Shown one piece after another: positions 42,140 through 50,755 of a stretch of DNA of 64,000 nt (positions are counted from its first letter, which is position 1; every line of letters starts with the position of its first letter). The stretch is from Streptomyces zhihengii (GTDB taxonomy: Bacteria; Actinomycetota; Actinomycetes; Streptomycetales; Streptomycetaceae), in NCBI RefSeq assembly GCF_016919245.1, contig NZ_JAFEJA010000001.1:372001-436000 (forward strand). The letters run 5' to 3'. Below the pieces are notes generated by a model. It was not told the DNA's origin. It did not search any database and was given only the letters and a program-made list of their open reading frames with translations. The translations under genes were made by a program, and so were the position numbers.

Positions 42140-43746
42140 CCGGCGGAAGCATCGACGGACACGCCCTGGCGCTGGTGCTGTTCGTGGCGTTCGTGTCCGT
42201 GTCCCTGCTGCTGTGCGGGCTCGCGGCGGCGGACTCCGACGACCCCGAGCAGTTCTACACCGGCAGCGCCACCGCACGGCCGGCGGCGAGCGGACTGGCC
42301 GTCGCCGGCGACTACATCTCGGTCGCCACCCTGCTGAGCACCACCGGCTCGGTCGCGCTCGTGGGCTACGACGGCGTCCTCTTCGCCTTCGCCACCGTGC
42401 TGTCGCTGACGCTGCTCGCCGTGGTGCTGGCCAAGCCCCTGCGCGGCAGGAACCGCTTCACCCTGGGCGACCTGCTGTCCCAGCGGCTGGGCGGGCGTCC
42501 GGTGCGGGTCGCGATGGGCGTGGCCGTGCTGGTGACGGTGCTGCCGCTGCTCGTCGTCCAGCTCGCCGCGGCCGGCGAGATCATGACCGTGATGCTCGAC
42601 CTCCCCGAGGACGCCCTCACCGGCTGCACGATCGCCACCGGGGCGCTGATGGTCTGCTTCGCCGCGTCGGGCGGCATGCGCGGCACCGGGTACGTGCAGA
42701 TCCTCAAGACCGTGGTCCTGGTGGCGGCCGTGCTGCTGCTCGCCGGGCTCGTCCTGGACCGCTTCGGCTGGAACCCGTTCAGCCTGTGGGACGCGGCGGC
42801 CGAGGGCAGCGGTCAGGGGGCCGCGTACGGCACCCCCGGGCTCCAGTTCGGGGACTCGGCGGCCGGCACCCTGGACCTGATCGGCTTCCATCTGACCCTC
42901 GCCCTCGGCGCGGCCTGCATGCCGCACGTGATGATGCGCCTGCACCCGATGCGCCCCGGACGCCATGTCCGGGCGACCATGGGCTGGGCCGTGGGCGCCG
43001 TGGCCGTGGTCTGCGCGGGCATCGTGGTCGTCGGCCTGGGCGCCGCGGCCCTGGTCGGCGCGGAGGTGCTGCGGGCGGCCGACCCGGCCGGCGGGACGGC
43101 CCTGCTGATCGTCACGGCCGCCCTGGACCCGGGGGTGGCGCCCGCGCACAGCGTGCTCTTCGCGTTCGTGGCGATCGCGGTGTTCGCGACCACCCTGGCC
43201 GCCGTCGCCGGGATCGCCGTGGCGGCCGCCGCCTCGCTCGCCCACGACCTCGCCCCCGCCGCGCGGCGCCGGGACCGGGCGGCCGGCCTGCCCGAGACCG
43301 GACGCGCCCGGCGCGCGGTCCTGGCCGTCGGCGCCGTCGCGGTCCTGCTGTCCGTGCTGGCACAGCACCGCAATCCGCAGATCCTGTTCTCCTTCACGTT
43401 CGCCGTCGCCGCGTCGGCCGTCGCGCCGGTGGTGATCCTGACGCTGTTCTGGCCGGGCACCACCGCCCGCGGGGTGCGGTGGGCGCTGTACGGCACCCCG
43501 GTGCTCACCGCCGTGCTCATGGCCATGTCCCCCGCCACCAGCGGCATTCCCACCGCGCTCTTCCCCGACCGGGACTTCCATGTGTTCCCGCTCCAGACAC
43601 CGGGCCTGATCACCGTTCCCGTCGGCTTCGCGCTGTGTGTGCTCGGCTCGCGGTGGCGCCCGCGCCGTGGCGACGGGCCCGGCGGGGACCCCGGGCACTG
43701 GGCAGCCGCACAGCGGCCGGCCGCCGAGTCTGGGAACCGGCCCTGA
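42136..43746 (+). CDS. Sodium:solute symporter family permease (ActP-like)
   Basis: 536-aa membrane protein with about 13 helices of the SSS family. The N-terminal region carries DPEQFYTGSATARPAASGLA and DYISVATLLS, the typical signature around the sodium site; later SGGMRGTGYVQILK and GTLDLIGFHLTLALGAACMPH. The sequence is nearest the acetate/monocarboxylate branch (ActP/MctC). It is translationally coupled to the small subunit. The solute is unknown; monocarboxylates are likely from the subfamily. Confidence 0.88.
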   Translation: MTGGSIDGHALALVLFVAFVSVSLLLCGLAAADSDDPEQFYTGSATARPAASGLAVAGDYISVATLLSTTGSVALVGYDGVLFAFATVLSLTLLAVVLAKPLRGRNRFTLGDLLSQRLGGRPVRVAMGVAVLVTVLPLLVVQLAAAGEIMTVMLDLPEDALTGCTIATGALMVCFAASGGMRGTGYVQILKTVVLVAAVLLLAGLVLDRFGWNPFSLWDAAAEGSGQGAAYGTPGLQFGDSAAGTLDLIGFHLTLALGAACMPHVMMRLHPMRPGRHVRATMGWAVGAVAVVCAGIVVVGLGAAALVGAEVLRAADPAGGTALLIVTAALDPGVAPAHSVLFAFVAIAVFATTLAAVAGIAVAAAASLAHDLAPAARRRDRAAGLPETGRARRAVLAVGAVAVLLSVLAQHRNPQILFSFTFAVAASAVAPVVILTLFWPGTTARGVRWALYGTPVLTAVLMAMSPATSGIPTALFPDRDFHVFPLQTPGLITVPVGFALCVLGSRWRPRRGDGPGGDPGHWAAAQRPAAESGNRP

Positions 43747-43846
43747 GCCTGGTCCGGCGCCTGTACGGCGTCGTCGCGGCCGTGTTGTCGTAGCGCCGTC
43801 CCTCCCTCCGTCCGACTCCGCCGCCGCGCGGAACCGAGGAGCCGTG

Positions 43847-44692
43847 ATGCCCCAACCACCCCCCGACAGCCGTCCGGCCCTGTGCGTCGACGCCCTCGAC
43901 GTGCAGTACGGCCGGGCCGTGACCGCCCTGAACGGCGTGCGGCTCGACGTGCCGCACGGCGGGGTCGTGGCCCTGCTCGGTGCCAACGGCGCCGGCAAGA
44001 CGACCCTGCTGCGCGCCGTCTCCGGGACGCTGCGGATGCACCACGGGGCCGTCACCGGCGGCACCATCCGCTACGGCGAGGTGACGCTCGACGGCCAGGA
44101 CCCGGTCGCCGCCGTACGGGCGGGCGTCGTCCAGGTCCCGGAGGGCCGGCGGGTGTTCGCCGGCCTGAGCGTCGACGACAACCTGCGGGCCGGCGGCCTC
44201 GGCCTCGGCCGCCGGGCCCCCGCCCAGGTGCGGGAGGCGCGCGACAGGGTGTTCGGCCTGTTCCCGCGGCTCGCCGAGCGGACGGCCCAGCGGGCCGGTC
44301 TGCTCTCGGGCGGCGAGCAGCAGATGCTCGCCATCGGCCGCGCGCTGATGGCCGCGCCCAAGCTGCTGCTGCTGGACGAGCCCTCGCTCGGCCTCGCCCC
44401 GCTGATGGTGGAGCGGATCGCCGAGGTGGTGCGGGAGATCAACGCCCAGGGCACCTCCGTGCTGCTCGTCGAGCAGAACGCGGCGATGGCGCTGGCGCTG
44501 GCCGACGAGGCGTACGTCCTCGACGTCGGCGAGGTGCGGCTCTCCGGCCCCGCCGGGGAACTGGCCCGCACCGACGCGGTGCGCCGTCTGTACCTCGGCG
44601 AGGACCCGGGCGCGGCCGGTGACGGGGCCGCGACCCCCGCCGGCGCGGCGTCCGCTCCCGCGCCCGCCGACGAGGGGAAGGGCGCCGCGTGA
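43847..44692 (+). CDS. livF: Branched-chain amino acid-type ABC transporter ATPase LivF
   Basis: 281-aa ABC ATPase. Walker A GANGAGKTT, signature LLSGGEQQM, Walker B LLLLDEPSLGLAP and the switch histidine replaced by Gln in LLVEQNA, the LivF hallmark. ATG 43847 follows GAGGAG; GTG 43844 is adjacent and in frame. The C-terminal 30 residues are an Ala/Pro-rich tail. It is the first gene of a five-gene importer; its stop overlaps livG by 4 nt. Confidence 0.92.
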   Translation: MPQPPPDSRPALCVDALDVQYGRAVTALNGVRLDVPHGGVVALLGANGAGKTTLLRAVSGTLRMHHGAVTGGTIRYGEVTLDGQDPVAAVRAGVVQVPEGRRVFAGLSVDDNLRAGGLGLGRRAPAQVREARDRVFGLFPRLAERTAQRAGLLSGGEQQMLAIGRALMAAPKLLLLDEPSLGLAPLMVERIAEVVREINAQGTSVLLVEQNAAMALALADEAYVLDVGEVRLSGPAGELARTDAVRRLYLGEDPGAAGDGAATPAGAASAPAPADEGKGAA

Positions 44693-45480
44693 GCACTGCT
44701 CCCCCGCCGCTGCACGTCCGCGGCATCACGGTGCGCTTCGCGGGTCTGACCGCGCTCGACGACCTGTCGTTCACCGTCGCGCCCGGCACCATCCACGCGC
44801 TGATCGGCCCCAACGGCGCCGGCAAGTCGACCTGCTTCAACGTCCTGTCCGGTCTGACCCGTCCCGACTCCGGCACGGTCAGCCTGGGCGAGCAGGAGCT
44901 GACGGGTCTGCCCGTCCACAAGATCGCCTCGCTCGGCGTCGCCCGCACCTTCCAGAACATCGTCGTCACCGCGGGCACCGTCGGCGACAACCTGATGCTC
45001 GGCCGGCACACCCTGTCCAGGGCCGGCTTCGCGGCCAGCGCGCTGCGCCTGCCCAGCGCCGTCCGCGAACAGCGCGAACACCGCGCCCGGGCCCGTGAGA
45101 TCGCCGAACTGACGGGCCTCGGACCGCTCTTCGACAGCCCGGTGGCGCTGCTCTCCTACGGCGACCGCAAGCGGGTCGAACTGGCCCGCGCCCTGTGTCT
45201 CGAACCGCGCGTCCTGCTGCTCGACGAGCCGGTCGCCGGCATGAACGGCGGCGAACGCGCCCGCACCGTCGAGGTCCTGCGCACCGTGCGCGAGGAACTC
45301 GGCCTGTCCGTACTGCTGGTGGAGCACGACATGGCCCTCGTCATGCGCCTGGCCGAGGACGTCACCGTCCTCGACTTCGGGCGGCGGATCGCCGCCGGCG
45401 CGCCCGATGTCGTGCAGGCCGACCCGGAGGTCCGCCGCGCCTATCTCGGCGCCCCCGCCACCGAGGAGCGAACCCCATGA
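44689..45480 (+). CDS. livG: Branched-chain amino acid-type ABC transporter ATPase LivG
   Basis: 263-aa ABC ATPase. Walker A GPNGAGKST, signature variant LLSYGDRKRVELARAL, Walker B LLLDEPVAGMN and LLVEHDM. The LSYGxxRxxE signature is the LivG form. GTG 44689 overlaps the livF stop and its TGA overlaps the livH ATG. It pairs with LivF to energise the LivH/LivM pore. Confidence 0.92.
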   Translation: MSTAPPPLHVRGITVRFAGLTALDDLSFTVAPGTIHALIGPNGAGKSTCFNVLSGLTRPDSGTVSLGEQELTGLPVHKIASLGVARTFQNIVVTAGTVGDNLMLGRHTLSRAGFAASALRLPSAVREQREHRARAREIAELTGLGPLFDSPVALLSYGDRKRVELARALCLEPRVLLLDEPVAGMNGGERARTVEVLRTVREELGLSVLLVEHDMALVMRLAEDVTVLDFGRRIAAGAPDVVQADPEVRRAYLGAPATEERTP

Positions 45481-46373
45481 ACACCGTGCTCGACATCGTG
45501 CTGAACGGGCTGGCCCTCGGCTCGGTCTACGCCCTCGTGGCACTCGGCTTCGTCATCATCTTCAAGGCCTCGGGCGTGATGAACTTCGCCCACGGCTCCC
45601 TGCTGCTGCTCGGCGGCTATCTGACCGCGGTCCTCCACGACAGCCTGGGCTTCGCCGGCGCGCTCGCGGTCGCGGTGCTGGCCACCGCCGCGGTGGCCGG
45701 GCTGGTCGACCGGGTGCTGCTGCGGCGGCTCGGCACCGACCCGCACACCGCGCATGTGCTCACGATCCTGACGATCGGCGTGGACATCGTCCTGATGACC
45801 GACCTCGCCCGGCGGATCGGCGGCGACCTGCTGTCGCTGGGCGACCCGTGGGGCGGCTCGGTCGCCACCCTCGGATCGGTGACCGTCGCGCACAGCAGGA
45901 TCGCCGCGATCGTGACCTCCGTCCTGGTCATCGGCGGTGTGTTCGCGCTGTTCCGGTACACCGGCTGGGGACTGTCGCTGCGCGCGGCGGCCGAGGACCG
46001 GGAGGCCGCGGCGCTGATGGGCATCCGCCTGAGCCGCATCCGCACCCTGTCCTGGTGCCTCGCGGGCCTGCTCGCGGCGCTCGCCGCGGTGTTCCTCGCC
46101 GCCTTCCCCGCGCCGGGCCTGGAGCGCACCACCGGGCAGATCGCGCTGAAGGCGTTCCCCGCGGCCATCCTCGGCGGGATGACGTCACCGCCCGGGGCGC
46201 TCGCCGGCAGCCTGCTGATCGGGGTGACCGAGGCCGTGGTCGCGGGCTACCAGTCCGAACTGTCGGTGCTCGGCGACGGGTTCGGCGACGTCGCCCCGTA
46301 CGCCGTGATGGTGCTGGTCCTGCTGGTGCGGCCCGCCGGGCTGTTCGGTGCGAAGGAGTCCGTCCGTGTCTGA
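45477..46373 (+). CDS. livH: Branched-chain amino acid-type ABC transporter permease LivH
   Basis: 298-aa inner-membrane permease with eight or so helices. The N-terminal text (LDIVLNGLALGSVYALVALGFVII, then NFAHGSLLLLGGYL) and the ATPase-contact region (REAAALMGIRLSRIRTLSW) are typical of LivH. ATG 45477 overlaps the livG stop (ATGA). Its stop lies 8 bp inside livM. Confidence 0.9.
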   Translation: MNTVLDIVLNGLALGSVYALVALGFVIIFKASGVMNFAHGSLLLLGGYLTAVLHDSLGFAGALAVAVLATAAVAGLVDRVLLRRLGTDPHTAHVLTILTIGVDIVLMTDLARRIGGDLLSLGDPWGGSVATLGSVTVAHSRIAAIVTSVLVIGGVFALFRYTGWGLSLRAAAEDREAAALMGIRLSRIRTLSWCLAGLLAALAAVFLAAFPAPGLERTTGQIALKAFPAAILGGMTSPPGALAGSLLIGVTEAVVAGYQSELSVLGDGFGDVAPYAVMVLVLLVRPAGLFGAKESVRV

Positions 46374-47478
46374 CCGCATCGTGAAGGCCGCGGGACTGGT
46401 CCTGCTGTGTGTGCTCCCGCTGTACGTCGACGCCTTCTGGCTCCAGGTGGGCCTGTTCGCGATGGCGGCCGCGATCGGCGCCGTCGGGCTCAACGTGCTC
46501 TCCGGCACCGCGGGGCAGCTCTCCCTCGGCCACGCGTTCTTCCTCGCCGTCGGCGCCTACGGGTACGTGTGGCTGGCCGGCGAGCCGGGGCCCGGGCTGC
46601 CGCCCGCCGTGGCGCTGGTGCTCGCGGTCGCGCTGGCCGGCGCCGCGGGCGGGCTGTTCAGCCCGGTCGCCGCACGGGTGCGCGGGGTGTACCTCGGAGT
46701 GGCCACGCTGGCCCTGGTGTTCATCGGCCACCATGTGATGCTCAGCGCGGAGCCGGTCACCGGCGGCTTCAACGGCCGCTCGGTGCCGCCGATGGAGATC
46801 GGCGGGTTCACCTTCGCCGCCACCGACCCCGAACTGGTCGTCCTCGGTGTGCCGTTCGGCGCCGAGGAGCGGCTGTGGTACCTCGGGATCGCGCTCCTCG
46901 CGCTCACCTGGTTCACCGCCCGCGGCATCCTGCGCGGCCGCCCCGGCCGGGCGCTCACCGCGCTGCGCGACAGCGAGACGGCGGCCGCCGTGATGGGCGT
47001 CTCCCTCGCCCGGCACCGCTCGTCCGCCTTCGTGCTGTCGTCGATGTACGCGGGGCTCGCCGGAGTGCTGCTGGCCCTCGCGTTCCGCCGGATCGTGCCC
47101 GACTACTTCGGGCTCGCGCTGTCCATCGACTATCTGGCCATGATCGTCATCGGCGGGCTCGGCTCGGTGGCGGGGGCAACCGCCGGCGCGGTGTTCGTCA
47201 CCGCGCTGCCGCTGCTGATGGCCCGGTACGCCGACCAGCTCCCGCTGGTCGCCGCCCCGGGGGCCCCCGGTCACGCCGTGGGCCCGACCGAGGCGTCCCG
47301 CTACCTCTACGGCGTCGCGATCATCCTCATCCTGCTCTTCGCCCCCGACGGCCTGCACGGTCTCGCGCGCAGGGCACGGCAGCGCCTGCGCCGCGGCCCC
47401 GCCCGGACGCCGTCGCCCGCCGCCGCACCGTCCGACCCCTCCGGCCCCGCCGCCCGACCCAAGGAGCACATCTCGTGA
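46366..47478 (+). CDS. livM: Branched-chain amino acid-type ABC transporter permease LivM
   Basis: 370-aa permease. VLSGTAGQLSLGHAFFLAVGAYG and VRGVYLGVATLALVFI are LivM signatures, and the ATPase contact is DSETAAAVMGVSLARHRSSAF. GTG 46366 has GAAGGAG upstream and overlaps livH by 8 bp. The C-terminal 40 residues are an Arg/Pro-rich cytosolic tail. It forms the pore with LivH. Confidence 0.9.
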   Translation: MSDRIVKAAGLVLLCVLPLYVDAFWLQVGLFAMAAAIGAVGLNVLSGTAGQLSLGHAFFLAVGAYGYVWLAGEPGPGLPPAVALVLAVALAGAAGGLFSPVAARVRGVYLGVATLALVFIGHHVMLSAEPVTGGFNGRSVPPMEIGGFTFAATDPELVVLGVPFGAEERLWYLGIALLALTWFTARGILRGRPGRALTALRDSETAAAVMGVSLARHRSSAFVLSSMYAGLAGVLLALAFRRIVPDYFGLALSIDYLAMIVIGGLGSVAGATAGAVFVTALPLLMARYADQLPLVAAPGAPGHAVGPTEASRYLYGVAIILILLFAPDGLHGLARRARQRLRRGPARTPSPAAAPSDPSGPAARPKEHIS

Positions 47479-48737
47479 ACCGCACCGCAAGAACCGCCAT
47501 CGCCGTCTCCTGCGCGGCCTTCGTCCTCGCAGGCGCCGGATGCAGCACCAAGTCCGGTGGCAGCTCGACCGACGACGCCGGCGCCGACGGGGTCAAGGGC
47601 GGCCCCGGGGTCACGGCGGACGCCATCACCCTGGGCGCGCTCACCGACCTGAGCGGCCCCTACGCCACCCTCGGCAAGAGCATCGTGCAGGCCCAGCAGA
47701 TGTGGGCCGACGACGTGAACGCCCAGGGCGGCATCTGCGGCCGCAAGGTGGCCATCACCGTCAAGGACCACGGCTACGACGTGCAGAAGGCGGTGTCCGC
47801 GTACACCGAGATCTCCCCGTCGATCGTCGCCATGCCGCAGGTGATCGGCTCCCCCGTGGTCGCGGGCCTGCTCGACGACATCCAGCGCGACAAGGTCCTC
47901 ACCTTCCCGCAGGCGTGGGCCGCGTCCCTGCTGGGCAAGGACGCCGTCCAGGTGCTCGGCACCACCTACGACATCGACATGATCAGCGCGGTCGACTTCC
48001 TGACCCGCACCAAGGGCGTCGCGAAGGGCGACAAGATCGGCCACGTGTACTTCGAGGGCGACTACGGCTCCAACGCCCTGGAGGGCTCCACCTGGGCGGC
48101 CGGGAAGGCCGGCGTCACGGTGGTCGGCCAGAAGATCAAGGCCACCGACACGGACCTGTCCGCGCAGGTCACCGCGCTGCGCAAGGAGGGCGTGAAGGCG
48201 ATCCTGATCAGCGCCGGACCGGCGCAGACCGCGTCCCTGGTGGGCGTCGCGGCCTCGCGGGGCATGCAGGTGCCGGTCGTCACCAGCGCGCCGGGCTTCG
48301 CCCCGCAGCTCATGGAGACCCCGGCCGAGCCCGCGCTCGCCGCCATGCTGCACGTCGTCAGCGCCGCCCCGCCCGTCAGCTCCGAACTGCCCGCGGTGAA
48401 GAAGATGGTGGCCGACTACACCAAGAAGTACCCGGGCTCCCCGGTGGACTCGGGTGTGCTGTCCGGCTACAACGCGGCCCAGCTCATGGCGGCCGACCTG
48501 AAGGCGGCCTGCGAGGCGAAGGACCTGAGCCGCGAGGGCCTGGTCAAGGCGCACCGCTCGCAGTCGGCGGTGGACACCGGCCTGGGCACGCCGCAGAACT
48601 TCTCGGACGTGTCGCGCCCGGCGACGTACCACACGTACATCACCAAGCCGGACAAGAAGGCGGCCGGCGGGACGGTCCTGGTGGAGGACGCCCACGAGCT
48701 GCCCGCCTCCAAGGAGTACATCGAGTCCCGCGGCTGA
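47475..48737 (+). CDS. livJ: Branched-chain amino acid-type ABC transporter substrate-binding lipoprotein
   Basis: 420-aa periplasmic-binding protein of the Leu/Ile/Val (type I) fold. The lipobox LAGAGC puts the lipid on Cys23. The mature part shows GALTDLSGPYATLGKSIV and DDVNAQGGICGRKVAITVKD, the ligand-binding family text. GTG 47475 overlaps the livM stop. The family also carries amides, urea, aromatic acids and oligopeptides, so leucine-type ligands are only one option. It is the last gene, followed by a terminator. Confidence 0.9.
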   Translation: MNRTARTAIAVSCAAFVLAGAGCSTKSGGSSTDDAGADGVKGGPGVTADAITLGALTDLSGPYATLGKSIVQAQQMWADDVNAQGGICGRKVAITVKDHGYDVQKAVSAYTEISPSIVAMPQVIGSPVVAGLLDDIQRDKVLTFPQAWAASLLGKDAVQVLGTTYDIDMISAVDFLTRTKGVAKGDKIGHVYFEGDYGSNALEGSTWAAGKAGVTVVGQKIKATDTDLSAQVTALRKEGVKAILISAGPAQTASLVGVAASRGMQVPVVTSAPGFAPQLMETPAEPALAAMLHVVSAAPPVSSELPAVKKMVADYTKKYPGSPVDSGVLSGYNAAQLMAADLKAACEAKDLSREGLVKAHRSQSAVDTGLGTPQNFSDVSRPATYHTYITKPDKKAAGGTVLVEDAHELPASKEYIESRG

Positions 48738-48758
48738 CACCCCGTCCCGCCGAACGAG

Positions 48759-48793
48759 CCGGCCCCCGCCCCCGCCGAGGGGTCGGGGGCCGG
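48759..48793 (+). terminator. Stem-loop terminator of the liv operon
   Basis: CCGGCCCCCG (48759-48768) pairs with CGGGGGCCGG (48784-48793); a CCCC/GGGG inner stem is also possible. It starts 21 bases past the stop of the binding protein. The remainder of the gap to 48994 holds two imperfect copies of a 19-bp GC-rich segment (near 48806 and 48881) and no gene. Confidence 0.7.
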
Positions 48794-48993
48794 TTCGCGT
48801 GTCCTGAAGGGGCGCGGGCGGTGCGCCCTTCGGCACGTGGGCTGAAGGAGGGAGTGCGGTGCGCCCGTGGCGAGTGAGCCGAAGGGGCGCGGGCGGTGCC
48901 GAAAGGGAGAGCGCGCGGAGGTCCCGAGGAACGAGGGATCGAGCACGGTCGACCGTCGGGACCGTCTTGAGCGCCCCGGAGGCGAACCGAGCC

Positions 48994-49194
48994 CTACGAG
49001 ATGGGCGCGTCGCCGGTGATCGCAGTGGTCTCGCCGGTGAGGTCGGTGGGGAGCGTGTCCAGCTGGCTCAGGGCGTCCCCGGGGTTCAGCGCCCCGTCGA
49101 GGGCGTCCGCCTGGGCCGCGGGCGGCGGGCTGACGGCGGCGATGACCGCGCCGGTGGCGAAGGACATGACGGCAAGGATGCTGCGCTTCTTCAT
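48994..49194 (-). CDS. Small secreted peptide
   Basis: 66-aa precursor with a clear Sec signal peptide (MKKRSILAVMSFATGAVIAA, cleavage after AQA), leaving about 37 residues, DALDGALNPGDALSQLD and a Thr-rich tail, without cysteines. ATG 49194 follows GGAAGGG. Similar short secreted peptides are common in streptomycetes; none of the chaplin or RdlA motifs is present. The function is unknown. It is divergent from the serpin-like gene. Confidence 0.75.
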   Translation of the reverse strand: MKKRSILAVMSFATGAVIAAVSPPPAAQADALDGALNPGDALSQLDTLPTDLTGETTAITGDAPIS

Positions 49195-49383
49195 GGCCCT
49201 TCCAACGGCGCGGACGGCCCCGGGGACACGGGCTCGGCCGGACCAACCCCGGTTCGTCCGCGTCCGCCCAGGTCATACGGGTGCGACGGCCGGGAATGCT
49301 CTGGGCCGGACGGGGCCCGGAGGGATAGCGTGCTGCCGCGTGCGCCCGGCGGGAGGGCCGCGCTGCGACGGAGGGGGACGCGG

Positions 49384-50562
49384 ATGCGACCGGCGGAGCG
49401 GGCCGTGCGCGCGGTGAACGGGCTCACCGCCCGCTGGGCGGCCACCGCGGACGGCGGGGACACCGTCTTCTCGGCGGCCGGTGTGTGGCCGCTGCTGGCC
49501 CTGCTCGGCGCCGCCGCCGACGAGCGTGCCGCGCCCGGGCTGGAGGACGCCGTCGGCATGCCCCGCGGTGAGGCGGCGTTCGCCGCGCGGGAGCTGACGG
49601 CCGCGCTCGCGGACGTGCGGGGCCTGCGCTCGGCGACGGGTCTGTGGGCCGCCGAGGGGCTTGCGCTGCGGCCGGAGTGGGTGGCGGAGCTGCCACCGGA
49701 CACGCTGGGCCGCCTGACCGGCGACCCGGTGGCCGACACCGCCGCCCTGGACGCCTGGGCGTCCGCCCGCACCGGCGGGCTGATCGGCGCGATGCCGCCG
49801 GTCTGCGCCGAGGGGACGGAACTCGTGCTCGCGGCCGCCCAGGCGGTGCGCACCCGGTGGCTCCAGGGCTTCCGGGAGGTCCGGCTGTCTCCGGCGTCCG
49901 GGCCGTGGGCGGGGCGTTCCCTGGCGGGGCTCGCCCGGACGACGTCGCTGCTCGCCGGCCTGGGGGTGGCGGCGACGGACGCCGGGCCGGTGTCGGTGCT
50001 CAGGGTGCTGGGCGACACCGGGATCGACGTCCATCTGCTGCTGGGCGGCGAGGACATGGCGCCGGGCGCGGTCCTGGAAGGCGGCATCGGGGTGCTGTCC
50101 GGCCGCCGCACCGCCGTGCCCGCCGACCGGCTGCCCATCGGGGCGGCCGGCCCCGGGGTGAGCGTCGGCACGGTGCCCGCCACCCGGCGGGATCCGCAAC
50201 TGCACGCACGCGTCAGCCCGTTCATGCTGCGCTCGGATCACGATCTGCTGGAGCAGGAGGCGCTGGCCGGACTCGCCGACGCCCTGGGCGGCGGCGGGCA
50301 CTTCCCCGGGATCGGTTCGCGGGCGACGGCGCCGGCCGCGGCGGCGCAGTCGGTGATGGCGGTGTTCGACGCCGACGGCTTCGAGACGGCGTCGGTGTCG
50401 GCCGTGGGCACCCGGGCGGGCGGGGCGCCCCGGGCGGCACGGCACGTGGTCCGGCGGGTGGAAGCCGTCTTCGACCGCCCGTTCGGATTCCTGACGGTGC
50501 ACCGGACCTCGTCACTGGTGCTGTCCGCCGGATGGGTGAGCAGCCCCGTGCCGAGCGCCTGA
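49384..50562 (+). CDS. Serpin-family (serine protease inhibitor-like) protein
   Basis: 392 aa, the length of a whole serpin. The N-terminal helix region (NGLTARWAATADGGDTVFSAAGVWPLLALLGAAADE) and the C-terminal strand region (VEAVFDRPFGFLTVHRTSSLVLSAGWV) follow the serpin pattern, with the reactive-loop segment between (SAVGTRAGGAPRAARHV). The hinge normally rich in small residues is present but short, so inhibitory activity is uncertain. ATG 49384 follows GGAGGGGG. There is no signal peptide, so it would act inside the cell. Confidence 0.65.
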   Translation: MRPAERAVRAVNGLTARWAATADGGDTVFSAAGVWPLLALLGAAADERAAPGLEDAVGMPRGEAAFAARELTAALADVRGLRSATGLWAAEGLALRPEWVAELPPDTLGRLTGDPVADTAALDAWASARTGGLIGAMPPVCAEGTELVLAAAQAVRTRWLQGFREVRLSPASGPWAGRSLAGLARTTSLLAGLGVAATDAGPVSVLRVLGDTGIDVHLLLGGEDMAPGAVLEGGIGVLSGRRTAVPADRLPIGAAGPGVSVGTVPATRRDPQLHARVSPFMLRSDHDLLEQEALAGLADALGGGGHFPGIGSRATAPAAAAQSVMAVFDADGFETASVSAVGTRAGGAPRAARHVVRRVEAVFDRPFGFLTVHRTSSLVLSAGWVSSPVPSA

Positions 50563-50692
50563 GCCGCGGACGGGTGAGCCGTGGCCCGGTATCCGAGCCG
50601 CGGACGGGTGAGCCGTGGCCCGGCATCCGAGCCGCGGACGGGTGAGCCGTGGCCCGGCATCCGAGCCGCGGACGGGTGAGCCGTGGCCCGGC
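50561..50692. repeat. 34-bp tandem repeat, nearly 4 copies, at the serpin stop codon
   Basis: Units at 50561-50594, 50595-50628, 50629-50662 and 50663-50692 (partial) differ at one or two bases. The first unit starts inside the stop codon. 34 is not a multiple of three, and the array lies between convergent genes, so it is not coding. Confidence 0.9.
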
Positions 50693-50755
50693 GCACGGGC
50701 CCCGCGCACGAGGCGGTCCCCGGGACGGGCGCGGCCGCGCCCGTCCCGGGGAGTC

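Noticed and set aside
41197..44067. A 956-codon minus-strand frame opposite the symporter
   Set aside because: GC-driven shadow; composition is low-complexity and no family text is present.
50561..50692. Short 34-bp repeats considered as a CRISPR array
   Set aside because: Copies are directly adjacent without spacers; it is a simple tandem repeat.
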